Assembly (NCBI GenBank): GCA_028023455.1
Contig: JAQFVV010006221.1
Location: forward strand, 6,989,011 to 7,053,010
DNA: 64,000 bases
Direction: 5' to 3'
Source of the DNA: Epiperipatus broadwayi
Lineage: Eukaryota > Onychophora > Udeonychophora > Euonychophora > Peripatidae
Under the pieces are notes generated by a model. It searched no databases, was not told the origin of the DNA, and was given only the letters and a program-made list of their open reading frames with translations. Shown in pieces: positions 61,301 to 64,000 of the stretch (the first letter of the stretch is position 1; every line of letters starts with the position of its first letter). The translations under genes and the position numbers were made by a program.

Positions 61301-64000
61301 GTAATTGCATATTAAAATATACTAAATTCAGAATAATCATAGCCATTTATCTAGGATATAACTTGAAAATAATAAAATAATATAGGGTACATTTTATATC
61401 TTTCCATTATCCCATGGACAACACAAAATAAATTATTAAGCATAATGATTATATCTTTAAATTGTAAAGAAATAATTAATAATGAGTGCACTCTAAAAAG
61501 TAGCTTGAATAATCCTCAACACAGAATTATATTAATCTTAATTTATCTTTAAAATATTCAGTTTTTCTTATGTGCAATTCCAATCTTGGAATTGAGGAGT
61601 TTCTGTAAAAGATTTTTATTGGAAATGTCAAGTTTGGAACTGCAAAATTTGGTTATCTGTTAATCAGATTTCTAATAGAAATCAGAATTATGAAATTTGT
61701 GAACTTTGTAAATAGGAAACTTAATGAATTAAATGAACTCATAAAACTTAGTGAACTCAGGACAAATGACATATAGAAAACAGAAACTAAAGATTTTTAA
61801 AATAATAATTATATTTATTAAGAATTAAATATCAAAATAATATGTACAAGATTTTATTCACATTGAAAATTTGAATTACTTGTCAACATAGGCGCTGTTA
61901 CAATATTGTTAAAATCAAATTGGTACATAAGCTCATCCAGACCTTCATTAGCAGACTTACTAGGGTTTAAATATAAATCTTTTGGTTGATTATACATCAA
62001 ATATTCCAAATGGAGATATTGATTTAACAATAAAATTAATTTGTATTTTTTAAAATTTAGCTCATGAACAATTAAAATTTGAACTAAATAATAGAACTAT
62101 AATTTATGATAAACTGAGTAATACTTTAATTTAAAATAAATACTGTTGTCAGGTAACTTTTGATATAGCTTTATAAAGCCAATTAACATACAATTAGTCA
62201 ATATTAAAATGAATTAAGTTTAAATACTGGTAATCATAGAGTTTAGGCAATTTAATTAATATTGCATTATGCACTAACTGGGTTTGAATATCCAGGCTGG
62301 TAAAATATCAACAATTATAAGATTTAGACAACTTAACTAAGATTGCCTGGCACTGTTTTAAAACTTCTAAATAAATTATTAAATGAAAATGTGGGTCATT
62401 TACCACAAGTCTTATGCATAAATTATACCAAATTACCATCCACATAATAATAATAGTATTTAAATATTAAATAACTGACAAATCCATCGGTGAGGTGATC
62501 CAGATGGGTATACAGCTAATATAAGGTGTATGTATTATCTAGATGCCAAGTGCTAAATATTAAACATTTAAAGGTATAAATATTTTGTTGGTTTACTTGT
62601 GGCTGGCAAAATAACACAGCAACACAATACAGACATTGTTATAAATCACTAAGCACTGTACATAGTGCAACCTGAAGAACTAACTCTTCATAAACTAACC
62701 TATCATTGCCATGTCAATTCTAATACAAAGATAACCTCACCTATTGGTGGAAAATATATAGAAAGTTCATCATGAGTGATAGGAAAAAACATAGGCTCTG
62801 CAGAGCAAGAAAAATATCAATAAGAATGGTGGTTTCCAAATACCTATATCTAAGGCAAAGTAGGATGCCTGGACTTTGTCATAGCACATCAGAAAAAGTG
62901 GGAAGATACACCAAAATATATATGATCCTCTCCAAGGATTTAGGTATCTTTAATGATGATGAGTGATAACTATCACAAAAATACAAAGCGCTATCAGCTC
63001 ATGAATACATGTGAACAATGGGGAGAGCATTTTGATCCCACAAGGCACAATAGACAATTATAAAATAGGCCTAATATTCTAAGGCAAACACCTCATACTA
63101 AAAAAATGATGGCAAGATAACAATTTAACATTAGTAAGCTGACTAAATTAATATTCACATAAAATTATCAAAACAATAAGCAATCTCTGAAACCAACAAT
63201 AGCAGTTAGTCAAATGACTTAAATTACTTGAAATAGGAGCACAATAAAATTTTGGCAATAGATAACAAAATACACATATATATGCAATACATAATATAAA
63301 ATTTAGATAAAGTGGACATAATACAAAATAAAGTAAAGTAATATGAAGCAGATAAATACATGATTAAATTGGTATATAATAGTGAGCTATTATATTATCA
63401 ATAGTTATAAACACAGTGGACCTCTGATAAATTTATATTTGACTGTTTTACCAATAAGTGAATGAAACATTTATAAACCTTATAAAGAAAATAAATGTAA
63501 GAGATAAATATTTATAACATAAAATATTGTCAAATCTAAATTAACGAGAAAATAATGAAATATATAAATTTTACCTGAGAATGTGTGGAAATTCCAACAC
63601 ATTTCATTATGAACCCATTTAAGATAATAATAATAATAAATAAGATTTACCTTGACATAAAATAATGTCATAACATCAATAAAAGTAAGAAAGCAATAAT
63701 AAATAATTATAAAATAAAAAAAGAAATTTAAAAAACCTTAGTTCATTTACAGAACTCTATCATAATGAGCAGTCTTTGAGGGCACAAAGTCTTCCTGTGG
63801 GTTGTTTGAATAATAATATATCTGTACCAATGAAGAATAAGCATTTTTAGCAGCAAAATAACTCCAGATAATTATAATAATACTAAGTATTCAATAATTT
63901 TTAACTATAACATATCTATATTTTATATTTATTAATATCTGAAGAAGTTGGCCAAAAATAAACGGCTAGATAGAAAAATAGGTAATTGTAAACTATATTC
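58311..64000. other. AT-rich sequence; no gene seen
   Basis: I see only AT-rich sequence with (TA)n runs near 60042 and 60199-60218, and T/A tracts around 60352-60373. A more complex stretch near 62640-63070 has a 64-codon ORF (62772-62966) with no recognisable motif and no splice sites. Confidence 0.45.

Noticed and set aside
62772-62966. 64-codon ORF with basic residues, considered as an exon
   Set aside because: No acceptor or donor at its limits and no family resemblance.

Overview
This window looks like a piece of an AT-rich (by eye about three quarters A+T) invertebrate nuclear genome, and I think a mollusc or other lophotrochozoan is most likely. There is no bacterial-style gene packing and no rRNA or intact tRNA gene. 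It has long unannotated stretches, many poly-A/T and poly-G/C tracts, and a very mixed set of decayed animal transposons. The organism call is inference from this repertoire.

Only one segment looks like host coding sequence: a 66-bp exon at 39021-39086 on the + strand with good splice sites. Its 22 residues (core PMMIPQPVYLSQPQYSYQ) resemble the region after the RRM in the germ-cell RNA-binding protein Boule (DAZ family). If that is right, much of the window is probably intron of a boule-like gene.

Layout. 1-1.3 kb: a two-copy ~360-bp tandem repeat, then unannotated sequence. 1.3-7.7 kb: a decayed minus-strand LINE (non-LTR reverse transcriptase) broken up by a 2.0-kb Merlin-like DNA transposon (2498-4519, 8-bp target duplication) and a 1-kb foldback palindrome (6062-7080). 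11.15-11.83 kb: an unidentified GC-richer island. 12.8 and 24.4 kb: hAT-type termini. 14.4-20.7 kb: two ~2.4-kb direct repeats read here as giant LTRs of a non-autonomous LTR element, with a primer-binding-site-like sequence and a 5-bp duplication; the right copy carries a pogo/Tigger-like MITE at a TA site. 21.1-21.6 kb: the GIY-YIG end of a Penelope-like element (minus strand). 27.2-30.4 kb: a composite repeat block with inverted GGTACTT ends and a 290-bp tandem array. 35.5 kb: a tRNA-derived SINE. 35.9-36.1 kb: a hairpin MITE of the GGTACTT family. 40.45-41.95 kb: a plus-strand LINE reverse transcriptase relic. 45.99-58.31 kb: a nested LTR element. Its 5' LTR is split by a ~6.1-kb insertion (46120-52213), which itself contains a 1.48-kb transposon (47980-49460); its body contains a second Tigger-like MITE (53354-54294), a minisatellite and a degenerate gag. 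58.3-64 kb: nothing recognised.

The window is best read as a layered record of insertions. Several steps can be ordered from filled and empty sites inside the window: the Tigger-like MITE entered LTR copy B after that LTR duplicated, and the 6.1-kb element entered the 5' LTR at a TA-rich site that is intact in the 3' LTR. I found no CRISPR array, operon or intact autonomous element.
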